A program made the translations under genes and the position numbers. A stretch of DNA of 64,000 nucleotides, from NCBI GenBank assembly GCA_016285455.1, contig JAEEQS010000001.1, forward strand, positions 359,511 through 423,510, read 5' to 3'. Within the stretch, counting starts at the first letter, position 1; the number at the start of each line of letters is the position of its first letter. The notes beneath the pieces were generated by a model. That model had not been told where the DNA came from and made no database searches. It saw only the letters and a program-made list of their open reading frames with translations. This document shows, one piece after another, positions 1 through 9,820 of this stretch. This stretch comes from Bacteroidales bacterium (lineage in GTDB: Bacteria > Bacteroidota > Bacteroidia > Bacteroidales > UBA932).

Positions 1-1
1 C

Positions 2-1717
2 GACCTACGAATAGTAGTGCATAGCGTTTCTGATCATGATAGAAGCATTATTCTCTATTTGGCCTGCGAGACGCTCTCACACAGGTTTGATTTGCTTGGT
101 TCAGGGTCAGTAGAGATGCCTAAAATCAATTGGCATGTTGATTTTAAGACTGGCCACAACTGGCCAAAGGGAATTTACTACTTGAAACAGCGCCAGTACT
201 CTGTATCTGGAAGTGACATTAAAGTACCTTGGGAATTAAGCCGTTGTCATCATCTTTTGTGGTTGGGAGAAGCTTTTTTGTTAACAGGAGAAGAACGATA
301 TGCCAAAGAGGTTGTTGATGAGATAGAGGATTGGATAAAAGAAAACCCATTGATGTACAGTGTCAATTGGACTTGTACAATGGATGTGGCGATACGTGCC
401 GTGAACTGGCTCTTTGCAATCTCTATGATTATTGAATCGAATGAGGTGACAGAATCTTTCATTGATAAGATTTACAAGAGTCTTTACCGACACGGTTGGT
501 TTATCTATAATAATTTTGAAAAGAACATCCCCAATAGTAACAACCATCTTTTCTCTGATTACGCAGGCCTACTTTATTTGGCGTTATTTTTTCAAGATAC
601 AAAGAACGGTCGAAAATGGAAGAAGTTTGTCATTCCTGAGTTTTTTGAGGAAATCCGTCGCCAGATTCTCCCTTCAGGAGTTCAGTATGAGCGCAGCATA
701 TCCTATCATCGTTTGATGACAGAACTAGTTTCTTATCCGTGCTATATGCTTAAAAGGATAGGAATCCCCATACCTGCTGATATTGAGTACCGAGTGCGAA
801 GCATGTTTTCCTTTGTTGCTACCTATACAAAAGCCAACGGTTGTGCACCGCTGATTGAAGATAATGATGATGGGCGGTTCCTGCCATTCCTGCGTCGTGA
901 TTTCCGTCGTCATGACTACTTGCTAACCCCAGACAGTCTTGAACAAATGATGATAGCCAACGGTGTTGGACCTTTTATTTACGAGAATAAAGGTAGCAAG
1001 ATGTTCAAGGATGCAGGCCATGCTGTTATGCGTAAAGGGGAGGTTTTCCTATTTATTACCAATGGAGGTTTTAGTAAATATGAGACATCTTTAAAAGTAC
1101 TGGGGACTCATACCCACAACGATAGACTTTCATTTGAACTTGCAATTGGCAAGGATGATATTATCGTAGATCCAGGTGCGTATATATATACACCGGAGCC
1201 GGAAAAGTGCAACGAATTCCATTCAACGGCAAAGCATAATACAGTAGTTGTAGATGAAGAAGAGCAAAACGAACTAAGTAAGGATAATGTATTTCTACAG
1301 AAAAAGAACTCCATAACAAAACAGTTTGAAATGCCCTCTAACGAGGAATGCTATGGGGAGTATGAGACGCTGAAAGGGTCAATGAGACATCACCGGGTTT
1401 TCCAATTGGAGGATAATTTTTTGACGATTGATGACATTCTTTCTAAAAAGGGAAGAAACCATCAAGCGGTTCTGTCATTCCATCTTTCTCCTGATGTTAT
1501 TGCTAATCAGACTGAAAAAGGTGTTGAGATAGATTCTCCATCTTTTGTAATAAATATGTCTTTTGATATCATGGAATCACGCTCACGATTAATGATTGAA
1601 GAGGATACCTATTCACCTTCTTATGGAGTACTACAGCCATCTAAGACAGTGAGATTTTGTTTTTTCTTTAATGATATAATTAATATCCAGACAATTTTAC
1701 AATGGCAGAAAAAGTAA
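2..1717 (+). CDS. Heparinase II/III family protein (5' end outside window)
   Basis: This reading frame is open to the left window edge, so the true start lies upstream; an internal GTG sits at 17. At least 570 residues are visible. The N-terminal part is helical, as in the alpha/alpha-toroid of heparinase II/III and alginate lyase families. The C-terminal half has the family motif HTHNDRLSFE near residues 366-375 and DPGAYIY near 384, within the beta-sandwich region. Such proteins often sit in O-antigen and capsule loci, where they may trim or modify the glycan; the substrate here is unknown. It overlaps the next gene by 16 bp, so the two are probably co-transcribed. The family call is firm and the lyase activity is inferred. 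Confidence 0.8.
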   Translation, partial: DLRIVVHSVSDHDRSIILYLACETLSHRFDLLGSGSVEMPKINWHVDFKTGHNWPKGIYYLKQRQYSVSGSDIKVPWELSRCHHLLWLGEAFLLTGEERYAKEVVDEIEDWIKENPLMYSVNWTCTMDVAIRAVNWLFAISMIIESNEVTESFIDKIYKSLYRHGWFIYNNFEKNIPNSNNHLFSDYAGLLYLALFFQDTKNGRKWKKFVIPEFFEEIRRQILPSGVQYERSISYHRLMTELVSYPCYMLKRIGIPIPADIEYRVRSMFSFVATYTKANGCAPLIEDNDDGRFLPFLRRDFRRHDYLLTPDSLEQMMIANGVGPFIYENKGSKMFKDAGHAVMRKGEVFLFITNGGFSKYETSLKVLGTHTHNDRLSFELAIGKDDIIVDPGAYIYTPEPEKCNEFHSTAKHNTVVVDEEEQNELSKDNVFLQKKNSITKQFEMPSNEECYGEYETLKGSMRHHRVFQLEDNFLTIDDILSKKGRNHQAVLSFHLSPDVIANQTEKGVEIDSPSFVINMSFDIMESRSRLMIEEDTYSPSYGVLQPSKTVRFCFFFNDIINIQTILQWQKK

Positions 1718-2856
1718 TAAAGGTAGCTATTCTCCGCAAGATGAATAATTTGGATAATGATGATCGTCTTCGAAAAGAGGTCGGTACGCTTTCCGAATTG
1801 TTCTCCAATGTTATTTTCAAGTGCTTTGTGATGTACCCTGAAAACAAAGAGTTCGAAGGGGTGACCAGTTATGGGTTACATTTTAAATCAGTTTGCGTTA
1901 AAGGAAGAGACCATTATGAATCCGGAAAACATTTGTTGGCCAAGTCCTGGGATTATTATCGTGCTATTAGGAATGATATTAAAGACTTCGATGTTGTTTG
2001 GTGCTCAGGCGATGCTCCGACCCCATCACTCCTTTTCATTTATGGTAAGACGCTGATATGGGATTTGCGAGAACTACCTCTATTTCTTATGGGGTCAAAA
2101 GTCAAACATTTTATCTTAAAGCATATTTTCAAGAAGTGCAGTGTATGTCTTCATGCTAACCAGTTTCGTATAGACCATCTTTCCAGGATGGGATTGATAA
2201 AAGACCCATTCAAGCATGTTGCAATACGAAACCTTACGGACTTCAGCTTGATAGATCCGGAATATGATGAGCGTTATTATGAAGTCAAGAGTTGGATTTC
2301 GGGTAGAAAGTGCATCTATCTTCAGGGAATCAATGACCCTTCAAGAGCATCTGTAGAAGTTCTTTCTGCCGTAATGGAAACACCAAATGTTTGTGCTATT
2401 GTCTTGGGAAGTGTTGACAATAACGCTATAGAGATAATCAGGGAACAATATGGCAAGTATGAAGTCGTCTTAAAGATTTGTTTTGTCGGTAGTTTCCCCG
2501 TGTTGAAAGTTCCTCAATATATGAAGCTGTGTCATGCAACAATGGTTTTCTATAAAAATAGTAACATCAATAATTGGTATTGCGAGGCAAATAGACTTTA
2601 TCAAGCAGTTGATGTAGGCCTGCCAGCTGTTGTTGGTGCAAATCCACCAATGAAATCTGTAGTGGATAATCTTGGCATTGGTATAAGTGTGGAAACAGAT
2701 GGTAGTGAAGTGCCTAAAATAGCACAGGGCTTATCTTCTTTATTGTCTGGCTACGATAAGTATAAGGCGAATATTGGGAAACTTCATAATGAGATAAAGT
2801 GGAATTCGCAAACTTCTATATTGAAGAGTTCATTCGAAAATATATTTAACAAATAG
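1702..2856 (+). CDS. Glycosyltransferase (GT4-like, GT-B fold)
   Basis: The 384-residue protein has the length and layout of a GT-B glycosyltransferase, with an N-terminal acceptor half and a C-terminal nucleotide-sugar half. Near residues 295-325 it carries ANRLYQAVDVGLPAVVG, matching the region of GT4 enzymes that binds the donor. No signal peptide or membrane segment is evident, so it should act on a lipid-linked acceptor at the inner face of the membrane. The ATG at 1702 overlaps the end of the heparinase-like gene and is the first start available. Donor and acceptor cannot be read from the sequence; neighbours suggest an amino-uronic acid or other O-antigen sugar. Confidence 0.7.
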   Translation: MAEKVIKVAILRKMNNLDNDDRLRKEVGTLSELFSNVIFKCFVMYPENKEFEGVTSYGLHFKSVCVKGRDHYESGKHLLAKSWDYYRAIRNDIKDFDVVWCSGDAPTPSLLFIYGKTLIWDLRELPLFLMGSKVKHFILKHIFKKCSVCLHANQFRIDHLSRMGLIKDPFKHVAIRNLTDFSLIDPEYDERYYEVKSWISGRKCIYLQGINDPSRASVEVLSAVMETPNVCAIVLGSVDNNAIEIIREQYGKYEVVLKICFVGSFPVLKVPQYMKLCHATMVFYKNSNINNWYCEANRLYQAVDVGLPAVVGANPPMKSVVDNLGIGISVETDGSEVPKIAQGLSSLLSGYDKYKANIGKLHNEIKWNSQTSILKSSFENIFNK

Positions 2857-2883
2857 TTTCTTTTTTTTAAAATTATCATTCAA

Positions 2884-3864
2884 ATGGCAAATTTTGCATT
2901 GATAGGTGCTGCTGGTTATATTGCTCCCCGGCACATTAAGGCTATTGCGGACACGGGCAATAATCTCGTAGCGGCTTACGACAAATTTGATAGTGTGGGG
3001 AGGCTTGACGCTTCCTTTCCCGAGTGTTCATTTTTTACTGAACAAGAACAGTTCGATCGCTTCTGCAGCCGTGTAAAAGGTACGTCAGACGAAATCAACT
3101 GGCTCTCCATTTGTACTCCAAATTACACTCACGATGCTTTCATTCGCTACGGTCTTCGTCTTGGTGCAGATGTTATTTGCGAGAAACCCTTGGTTCTGAA
3201 TCCCTGGAACCTTGAAGCCTTGATGAAGGAAGAAGAGGTAACCGGTCATAAGGCATACAATATCCTTCAACTCCGTCTTCACGACAGCATTGCAGCTTTG
3301 AAGAAGAAGATTGATGAAGGTCCTGCAGACAAAGTGTATGATATTGACCTAACTTATATTACATCTCGTGGTAAGTGGTACTATGCTTCTTGGAAGGGGA
3401 ACAACCACAAGAGCGGTGGTGTTGCCACCAACATTGGTGTTCATTTCTACGATATGCTACAGTGGATTTTTGGTCCCGTGCAGGAGAACATCGTACATGT
3501 GATGAGCTTTGACCGTGTAGCTGGTTACCTGGGTCTTAAGAAAGCGCGTGTACGCTACTTCCTTAGCATTAACTCCAACTGTCTGCCTCCGAATGCTGTG
3601 CAGGGGGAGAAAAAGACATATCGCACTCTTAATATTGATGGTGATGAGTTTGAATTCAGTGCTGGATTCACAGAACTTCATACCAAGAGCTATCAGCATA
3701 TTCTTGCCGGGGATGGTTTCCGTATTAGCGAAGCTCTGCCTTGCATCAAGATCGTTCATGACATTCGTAATGCAACACCTATAGGTTTGGTTGGTGATTA
3801 TCACCCGCTGGCTAAGATACCGTTGGCTAAGCACCCGTTTGGATGGGATGATGTGAAGTACTGA
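2884..3864 (+). CDS. wbpB: UDP-GlcNAcA 3-dehydrogenase (Gfo/Idh/MocA family, WbpB/WlbA-like), copy 1
   Basis: The 326-residue protein matches the WlbA/WbpB type of Gfo/Idh/MocA oxidoreductase. It has a Rossmann start LIGAAGYIAPRH (residues 6-17), the CEKPLVLN motif (about 99-106, containing the EKP lysine) and GGVATNIGVHFYDML with the conserved histidine near 187. The family oxidises C3 of UDP-N-acetylglucosaminuronate to the 3-keto sugar with NAD, feeding the aminotransferase that lies next to it. A second copy at 51374 is about four-fifths identical by eye and the same length. Here the gene sits directly before wbpE, as in known UDP-ManNAc3NAcA pathways. It is 27 bp downstream of the glycosyltransferase. 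Confidence 0.88.
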   Translation: MANFALIGAAGYIAPRHIKAIADTGNNLVAAYDKFDSVGRLDASFPECSFFTEQEQFDRFCSRVKGTSDEINWLSICTPNYTHDAFIRYGLRLGADVICEKPLVLNPWNLEALMKEEEVTGHKAYNILQLRLHDSIAALKKKIDEGPADKVYDIDLTYITSRGKWYYASWKGNNHKSGGVATNIGVHFYDMLQWIFGPVQENIVHVMSFDRVAGYLGLKKARVRYFLSINSNCLPPNAVQGEKKTYRTLNIDGDEFEFSAGFTELHTKSYQHILAGDGFRISEALPCIKIVHDIRNATPIGLVGDYHPLAKIPLAKHPFGWDDVKY

Positions 3865-3887
3865 TTAATGGTTAAAGATTAAAGACT

Positions 3888-5024
3888 ATGAAGATACAAA
3901 TGGTTGACTTAAAGGGTCAATACTTGAAAATAAAGGACGAGGTGGATGCCGGTATTCAGAATGTGATTGACAATACGGCATTCATCAATGGCCCGATAGT
4001 GAAAGAGTTTGCCCAGCATCTAAGCGATTATTTGGGCGGATGCTATGTGACCACTTGTGCCAACGGTACGGATGCGCTCCAGATTGCCTTGATGGCTCTG
4101 GAACTGAAGCCTGGTGACGAGGTGATTGTTCCTGCTTTCACCTATGTGGCTTCAGCAGAGGTGATTGGTTTGCTTGGTTTGACTCCTGTTATGGTGGATG
4201 TGGACTATGAGACCTTCAATGTGTCTGTTGATAACATCAAGAAAGCCCTCTCTCCAAAGACCAAGGCCATCATTCCTGTCCACCTCTTTGGCCAGAGCTG
4301 CGACATGGAACCCATCTTGGCTTTTGCCAACGAACATAACCTTTATGTGATTGAGGACAATGCCCAGGCTATTGGCGCTGAATACACTTTCAGTGATGGC
4401 CATAAGGCAAATACCGGAACAATGGGAACAATAGGATGCACCTCTTTCTTCCCGTCGAAGAATCTCGGATGCTATGGCGATGGTGGGGCAATCTTTACCA
4501 GCGAAGCCCAGCTTGCAGAGCGCATCCACATGATTGCTAACCACGGCCAGCGGGTGAAGTATCATCATTCTGTGATTGGTTGTAACTCTCGTTTGGATTC
4601 CATTCAGGCCGCAATTCTGGATGTGAAGCTCAAACATTTGGATGAGTATGGTTCTGCTCGTTATGCTGCAGCATCTTATTATACAGCTAAATTGAAAGAG
4701 TTTGATCCTGATGAGAAGTTTTTCATCACCCCTAAGGAGCTTGAAAATAGCACACACGTCTATCATCAGTACACGCTGAAGATTAAGAACGAGAAACGCG
4801 ATGCTTTGAAGGCTTACCTTGATGAGCAGGGGATTCCAAGCATGATTTACTATCCATTGCCACTGCAGGAACAGGAGGCCTTCAAGCCTATTACCCGTGC
4901 GGCAGAGGAGTTAGAGAAGTCTAGGGCATGCGCTTATTCTGTGCTGTCACTTCCAATCCATACGGAGATGACAAAGGAAGTGCAGGATGAAGTTATTAAC
5001 GCGATAAGAGAATTCTATAAATAA
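3888..5024 (+). CDS. wbpE: UDP-3-keto sugar aminotransferase (DegT/DnrJ/EryC1/StrS, WbpE-like)
   Basis: The 378-residue PLP enzyme begins MKIQMVDLKGQY, typical of WbpE/WlbC. It has TCANGTDALQIAL for phosphate binding near residue 63, EDNAQAIGA near 156, and the Schiff-base lysine in SFFPSKNLG at K191. WbpE transaminates UDP-3-keto-GlcNAcA to UDP-GlcNAc3NA with glutamate as donor. It is 23 bp after wbpB, and the acetyltransferase (10594) and epimerase (6133) that complete the route lie nearby. The only other DegT-type gene in the window, at 22975, is of the PglE type, so this one is best placed for the 3-amino step. Confidence 0.87.
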   Translation: MKIQMVDLKGQYLKIKDEVDAGIQNVIDNTAFINGPIVKEFAQHLSDYLGGCYVTTCANGTDALQIALMALELKPGDEVIVPAFTYVASAEVIGLLGLTPVMVDVDYETFNVSVDNIKKALSPKTKAIIPVHLFGQSCDMEPILAFANEHNLYVIEDNAQAIGAEYTFSDGHKANTGTMGTIGCTSFFPSKNLGCYGDGGAIFTSEAQLAERIHMIANHGQRVKYHHSVIGCNSRLDSIQAAILDVKLKHLDEYGSARYAAASYYTAKLKEFDPDEKFFITPKELENSTHVYHQYTLKIKNEKRDALKAYLDEQGIPSMIYYPLPLQEQEAFKPITRAAEELEKSRACAYSVLSLPIHTEMTKEVQDEVINAIREFYK

Positions 5025-5030
5025 TCACCT

Positions 5031-6128
5031 ATGCGTGTTTGCCATGTTACTTGCGGCCACTCTCCAACGGATGGGAGAATCTTTCAAAGGGAGTGTCGAA
5101 CGTTAGCCTCCCGTTATGAAGTTTTTCTGATTGCTCCAAATACAGAAGATTTTGAGAAAGATGGGGTCAATATAAAAGGAGTAAGAATTAATGGCGGGAA
5201 AATCGGGAAACTGTTTCATCTGCGACCCTTTCTTCAGAAGGCAATAGAGATTGACGCTGATGTTTATCAGTTCCATGAGCCGGAATTACTCCCAATAGGA
5301 CGAAAGTTGAAACGTCGTGGAAAGAAGGTCATTTTCGATTCACATGAAGATGCTCCACAACAGTTGTCAGAAAAGGCGTGGATCCCCTCTATTATTCGTA
5401 AGCCGTTGGCTGAATTTTACGCACGCTATGAAAAACTTGTTTTAAAACATTTTGATGCCGTTGTTTCTGTCACTCCCTCCATTGTAGAAAGGTTGAAACG
5501 GATAAACCCGTCAACATATATGATTACTAACTATCCGGAATTTAAAGAGATTGAAGATCGCCGAAAATTCGGTCCCTACGTCTGTTTTGCAGGTGGTATT
5601 TCTCCACAATGGATGCACGATGTTGTAGTCGAATCATTGGATGGGTTGAATGTTCATTATCTTCTTGCTGGAAAAGTACAAAATAAATCATTTTTTGAAA
5701 AACTGAAGCAGAATCCCAATTGGCCTAAAGTGGTCTTTAAAGGGTTGCTTCCACATAACGAAGTAGGACGTCTTATGGAAGATAGTTCAGCGGGTATTGC
5801 TCTTAACGATTATGTGGCCAATGTAGGTTACAAAATGGGATCATTGGGTAATACTAAGCTCTTTGAGTATATGATGGCTGGAATCCCCGTGATTGCAACA
5901 GATTTCATGCTTTGGAAAAAGATTGTAGAGACATACGATTGTGGAACCTGCGTGAATCCTCATGATTCGAGAGCTATTAGGACGGCGATTGATTTTTACA
6001 TTAATCATCCAGAAGAGGCGCGCCGTCAGGGAGATAACGGTCGTCGTGCAGTAAAAGAGAAATACTGCTGGGCGACACAGATTCCCGTGCTTTTTGAGAT
6101 GTATGATAATGTAATTGCAAATGAATGA
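5031..6128 (+). CDS. Glycosyltransferase (GT4-like)
   Basis: The 365-residue GT-B type protein starts at ATG 5031, 6 bp after wbpE. A YQFHEPELLP segment near residues 82-91 and a later IFDSHEDAPQ resemble the N-lobe of GT4 enzymes. LFEYMMAGIPVIATDF near 278-293 is the donor-binding glutamate region. The protein should be cytosolic and act on an undecaprenyl-linked acceptor. Its end overlaps the following epimerase gene (ATGAATGA junction), which implies translational coupling. The sugar transferred is not readable; transfer of the ManNAc3NAcA made by the flanking genes is a reasonable guess only. Confidence 0.75.
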   Translation: MRVCHVTCGHSPTDGRIFQRECRTLASRYEVFLIAPNTEDFEKDGVNIKGVRINGGKIGKLFHLRPFLQKAIEIDADVYQFHEPELLPIGRKLKRRGKKVIFDSHEDAPQQLSEKAWIPSIIRKPLAEFYARYEKLVLKHFDAVVSVTPSIVERLKRINPSTYMITNYPEFKEIEDRRKFGPYVCFAGGISPQWMHDVVVESLDGLNVHYLLAGKVQNKSFFEKLKQNPNWPKVVFKGLLPHNEVGRLMEDSSAGIALNDYVANVGYKMGSLGNTKLFEYMMAGIPVIATDFMLWKKIVETYDCGTCVNPHDSRAIRTAIDFYINHPEEARRQGDNGRRAVKEKYCWATQIPVLFEMYDNVIANE

Positions 6129-6132
6129 AACT

Positions 6133-7278
6133 ATGATACGTCTATTAACTGTGATTGGGGCCCGCCCCCAGATAATCAAGGCAGCTGCCATATCACGAGC
6201 CGTCAAAAACCACTTCCAAGACGTGATTGAAGAAAAGATTCTTCATACTGGACAACATTACGATTCCAATATGTCGCAGGTGTTTTTTGATGAATTAGGA
6301 ATTCCTGCGCCAGACTACAATCTAAGTGTAGGGTCTGGCCCTCACGGTGTGCAGACAGGAAAGATGATAGCCGGGATTGAAGAAGTCCTTTTGGAAGGTA
6401 AATTTGATGGTATCATTTTGTATGGTGATACTAACTCAACTCTTGCCGGAGCTGTGGCTGCATCTAAGATACATATTCCGATATTCCATATTGAGGCAGG
6501 CTTACGATCCTTTAATATGACAATGCCGGAAGAGGTGAACCGAATTGTTTGTGATCAGCTTTCATCAATATGTTTTTCTCCTACTCAAACAGGAGTAGAT
6601 AATTTGAGGTGCGAGGGCTTCTTTGATACGCCAGCCAAATTCAATAATGGCAAGGGTCGATTGGTAATTAATTGCGGTGATGTAATGTATGACAATAGCA
6701 TGTTCTTTGCGAAATTGGCAAAAGAAAAGTCAGATGTTATATCTCGCATCGGAGTAAAACCTAACGAATACATCCTTTCAACGATTCATCGTCCCAACAA
6801 TACAGATAATCCAGAACGCTTGACTTCAATTATTACAGCACTTCTGGCATTATCTAAGCAAGAAAAAATTTCATTGGTACTTCCATTGCATCCCCGGACA
6901 AGAAACCTATTGGATAAGAATCTGTCATCCGTGATATATGAGACATTAATGACATCCCCACTTGTTAAGATTATTCCACCTGCTTCCTTTTTTGACATCA
7001 TTATGCTTGAAAAGAATGCTAAGATAGTGGTGACTGATAGCGGAGGAGTTCAGAAAGAAGCTTTCTTCTTTGAACGACCTTGTGTTATTATCCGTCCGGA
7101 AACAGAATGGGTGGAAATAGTTGATCATGGTGCTGGCATCATAGCTAATGCAGATTACAATAATATTATTAATGGGTATCATCAGTTGGTGGGTAACAAA
7201 GTAGAATTTCCAAAACTGTTTGGTAATGCTCATGCAGCGGAAGAAATTTTGAGGGAGATAGTCAATTATTTGGGTTAA
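6133..7278 (+). CDS. wbpI: UDP-GlcNAc3NAcA C2-epimerase (WbpI/WlbD-like, WecB superfamily), copy 1
   Basis: This is a non-hydrolysing UDP-sugar 2-epimerase with MIRLLTVIGARPQIIKAA at the start, GDTNS near residue 98, HIEAGLRSFN near 118 and TDSGGVQKEAFF near 301. WbpI/WlbD converts UDP-GlcNAc3NAcA to UDP-ManNAc3NAcA, the last step of the pathway present here. I chose ATG 6133 because the paralogue at 35127 begins MIKLLTIIGARPQ at the same point; ATG 6121 and TTG 6115 lie upstream in frame. Plain WecB (UDP-GlcNAc 2-epimerase) remains possible, but the presence of WbpA, B, D and E favours WbpI. The stop overlaps the next ATG (TAATG). Confidence 0.83.
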   Translation: MIRLLTVIGARPQIIKAAAISRAVKNHFQDVIEEKILHTGQHYDSNMSQVFFDELGIPAPDYNLSVGSGPHGVQTGKMIAGIEEVLLEGKFDGIILYGDTNSTLAGAVAASKIHIPIFHIEAGLRSFNMTMPEEVNRIVCDQLSSICFSPTQTGVDNLRCEGFFDTPAKFNNGKGRLVINCGDVMYDNSMFFAKLAKEKSDVISRIGVKPNEYILSTIHRPNNTDNPERLTSIITALLALSKQEKISLVLPLHPRTRNLLDKNLSSVIYETLMTSPLVKIIPPASFFDIIMLEKNAKIVVTDSGGVQKEAFFFERPCVIIRPETEWVEIVDHGAGIIANADYNNIINGYHQLVGNKVEFPKLFGNAHAAEEILREIVNYLG

Positions 7279-8510
7279 TGAACATACTTTATATCTTCCA
7301 TTACGCTGGCTCTCCGGAGTACGGAATGTCTTTTCGCCCGTATTACATGTCTCGTGAATGGGTAAAACAAGGTCATAATGTTACTATCATCGCTTCTTCT
7401 TTTTCTCATTTGCGACAAAAGAATCCTGTTGTCACCAATGATTTTCAAGAAGAGACGATAGATGGTATTAAATATGTGTGGCTGAAAGGCAATGAGTACG
7501 GTGGTTCAATAGCTCGTATAAAGAATATTGCATCATTTGTATGGAAGCTACAGAGAAATGCCAAAAAGATAGCAAAGACATATAAACCGGACTTAGTGAT
7601 AGCGTCCTCAACTTATCCGCTGGATAATGTCCCTGCGAATAAGATAGCCAGAATAGCTGGAGCAAAGCATTGCTATGAAGCACACGATATCTGGCCACTG
7701 TCTCCGATGGTGATAGGAGGCTATTCCAAGATGCATCCTTTCATAATGGTGATGCAATGGGCAGAGAACTTCGCTTGCCGAAAGTCGGATAAGGTTATTT
7801 CACTTTTGTGGAACTCAGAAGAGCATTATCGGGAGTGTGGCTTAAAGTCTGGGAAGTTCGCTTGTATTCCTAATGGCTATGCGGCTGACGAATGGGATCC
7901 TCAAGCAGCATCACAGCCACTACCTAAGGAACATGACAGTTTGTTTAAATCTATTAATGATAAAGTGATCGTTGGTTTTGCGGGTGGACTTGCTGCATCA
8001 GGAGCATTAAACAATTTGGTAGAGGCGGCTAATTTATTGAAAGCCAATAAGAGATTAGCTTTTGTGATTGTAGGAAAGGGGCCAGAGAAAGAGAATATAG
8101 AAAAGTTGGTTCAAAAATATGCCTTGAAGAATTTCTATATTCTTCCGGCAGTTCCCAAGAAATTGGTGCCTGCTATAAATGCTTTTTTTGACATTGCTTA
8201 TATTGGTGGGGTACATTCGGTGTTGCATAAATATGGTACTTCAGCTAACAAATTGACTGATTATATGTTGGCAGGAAAGCCTATTGTACAAGCAATTGAC
8301 GAGCCGGGTTCTGTGATTGAAAAAGTCGGATGTGGAATTCAAATTGAGGCAGAAAATCCGAATAAGATTGTTCAAGCAATATTATCAATTGCTGAACTGT
8401 CATTAAAAGAAAAAGAAGCAATGGGAATTAAGGGGAAGGATTATGCAGAAAAGAATTTGACATGGGAAATGCTTTCGCGTAAGTTTTTACAAGAATTAAA
8501 AACAAATTAA
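7278..8510 (+). CDS. Glycosyltransferase (GT4, WbuB-like)
   Basis: The 410-residue protein is a GT-B glycosyltransferase. The N-lobe carries MNILYIFHYAG at the start and YEAHDIWPLSP near residue 133, a segment typical of WbuB-like enzymes. The C-lobe holds GKGPEKENIEKL near 270 and KLTDYMLAGKPIVQA near 325-340, the donor region. WbuB of E. coli is an L-fucosamine transferase; specificity here is unknown. The ATG overlaps the epimerase stop in TAATG and the next gene begins 2 bp after its end, so it belongs to a tightly packed operon that continues into the acyl-editing genes. Confidence 0.78.
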   Translation: MNILYIFHYAGSPEYGMSFRPYYMSREWVKQGHNVTIIASSFSHLRQKNPVVTNDFQEETIDGIKYVWLKGNEYGGSIARIKNIASFVWKLQRNAKKIAKTYKPDLVIASSTYPLDNVPANKIARIAGAKHCYEAHDIWPLSPMVIGGYSKMHPFIMVMQWAENFACRKSDKVISLLWNSEEHYRECGLKSGKFACIPNGYAADEWDPQAASQPLPKEHDSLFKSINDKVIVGFAGGLAASGALNNLVEAANLLKANKRLAFVIVGKGPEKENIEKLVQKYALKNFYILPAVPKKLVPAINAFFDIAYIGGVHSVLHKYGTSANKLTDYMLAGKPIVQAIDEPGSVIEKVGCGIQIEAENPNKIVQAILSIAELSLKEKEAMGIKGKDYAEKNLTWEMLSRKFLQELKTN

Positions 8511-8512
8511 AT

Positions 8513-8923
8513 ATGAAAATTTCTGATTTTTATGTGGGACAGAATGCATCATTAAGCAAGAAGTTTGTTATTGACGATATAAAGGCTTTTTCTCAGTTGA
8601 GTTTAGATTATAATCCAGTTCATTTGGATGAAGATTATGCCCAAAATAGTATTTTTGGTGATAGAATTGTGCATGGATTCTTGACTGCTTCTTTGTTCTC
8701 GGGCATTATAGGTTCAATATTGCCAGGCTCAGGCGCAATTTATTTGAATCAAAATCTAAATTTTCGCAAGCCGATTTATCATAACGAATTGATAACAGCT
8801 ATCTGCACTATAACTCATATCAGAGAAGATAAACCAATTATTACATTGGAAACCATTTGTAAGAATGAAAAAGGAGAAATTGCCATTGATGGTACAGCTG
8901 TAATTAAATTATTAGAATCATGA
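8513..8923 (+). CDS. MaoC-like hot-dog hydratase
   Basis: This 136-residue protein fits single-domain (R)-specific enoyl hydratases of the MaoC family. It has SLDYNPVHLDEDYA near residues 30-43, which carries the catalytic Asp and His pair, and RIVHGFLTASLFS near 53-65. Such enzymes interconvert crotonyl-CoA and (R)-3-hydroxybutyryl-CoA or longer homologues. It is packed between a glycosyltransferase and an LpxD-like N-acyltransferase, overlapping the latter by ATGA. I infer that it supplies an (R)-3-hydroxyacyl thioester for acylating a sugar amine. This role is inferred from context; the family assignment is from sequence. Confidence 0.75.
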   Translation: MKISDFYVGQNASLSKKFVIDDIKAFSQLSLDYNPVHLDEDYAQNSIFGDRIVHGFLTASLFSGIIGSILPGSGAIYLNQNLNFRKPIYHNELITAICTITHIREDKPIITLETICKNEKGEIAIDGTAVIKLLES

Positions 8924-9813
8924 GTAAAAGCTTAAAAAGTTCGGAAATTGCTTCGCATTTAAATCTTGAGTTGATTGGAAACGATGTGCTCGTTAATTCC
9001 TTTTCCCAGTTATCCAACATCCGGCCTAATACAGTTGTATTTGCTAAAAAATACAATGATGGTTTTATTTATTTGTTAAATGCCCATATGGATATCTTTG
9101 CAATAGTAACTAGTGACTATAAAGGTAAATTAAATTGTTCTCATGTCATTTCTAATAATCCGAGGTTGGATTACATTAAGGTTTTAACCGATTTTTTTGA
9201 GCCGGTCGATCCGGATAAAGGCAAGATTGATCCAACTGCTGTCATTAAAATTGGAGCTGTTTTAGGAAAAAATGTTACAATTGGAGCTAATTGTTATGTA
9301 GGTCCAAAAGTTGTGATTGGTGACAATACAATCATTCATCCGAACGTGGTCATTGATAATATTGTTTCTATTGGTCACGATTGCGAAATTAAGTCAGGGA
9401 CAGTAATCGGCCAATCCGGCTTTGGTTTTGAAAGAGATGAGAATGGTGATCCTATAAGATTTCCTCACCTAGGAAAAGTTATGATTGGAAATAATGTTTC
9501 TATAGGAGCTAACAATACGGTAGATCGTGCAACTCTAGGAGCTACCATTTTAGAAGACTATGTCAAGACGGATAATTTAGTACATATTGCACATAATGAT
9601 GTGATTAAATATGGTTCGCTTATCACTGCTGGAGCTATCTTCTCCGGAGGAGTTACAGTAGGTGAAAAAACATGGGTGGCTCCTAATACTTGTTTTATGC
9701 AGCAAATCACTATTGGAAGCAATGTGACAATCGGCTTAGGAGCTGTGGTCTTGAAGAATGTTGATGATTATGCAGTGATGGTGGGTAACCCTGCCCATAA
9801 ACTGGAGAAATAG
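8920..9813 (+). CDS. LpxD-like UDP-sugar N-acyltransferase (hexapeptide repeat)
   Basis: The 297-residue protein has an N-terminal uridine-binding-like domain (1-95) and a left-handed beta-helix of hexapeptide repeats (about 100-270). GQSGFGFERDENG and NLVHIAHND, with the catalytic-type His near 225, follow the LpxD pattern. LpxD adds (R)-3-hydroxyacyl from ACP to a GlcN amine in lipid A synthesis. This copy is shorter than usual LpxD (around 340) and sits in a glycan operon between a MaoC hydratase and a PIG-L deacetylase. It is therefore more likely to acylate an O-antigen amino sugar than lipid A. It starts at ATG 8920, overlapping the hydratase stop. Confidence 0.75.
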   Translation: MSKSLKSSEIASHLNLELIGNDVLVNSFSQLSNIRPNTVVFAKKYNDGFIYLLNAHMDIFAIVTSDYKGKLNCSHVISNNPRLDYIKVLTDFFEPVDPDKGKIDPTAVIKIGAVLGKNVTIGANCYVGPKVVIGDNTIIHPNVVIDNIVSIGHDCEIKSGTVIGQSGFGFERDENGDPIRFPHLGKVMIGNNVSIGANNTVDRATLGATILEDYVKTDNLVHIAHNDVIKYGSLITAGAIFSGGVTVGEKTWVAPNTCFMQQITIGSNVTIGLGAVVLKNVDDYAVMVGNPAHKLEK

Positions 9814-9820
9814 TATAATT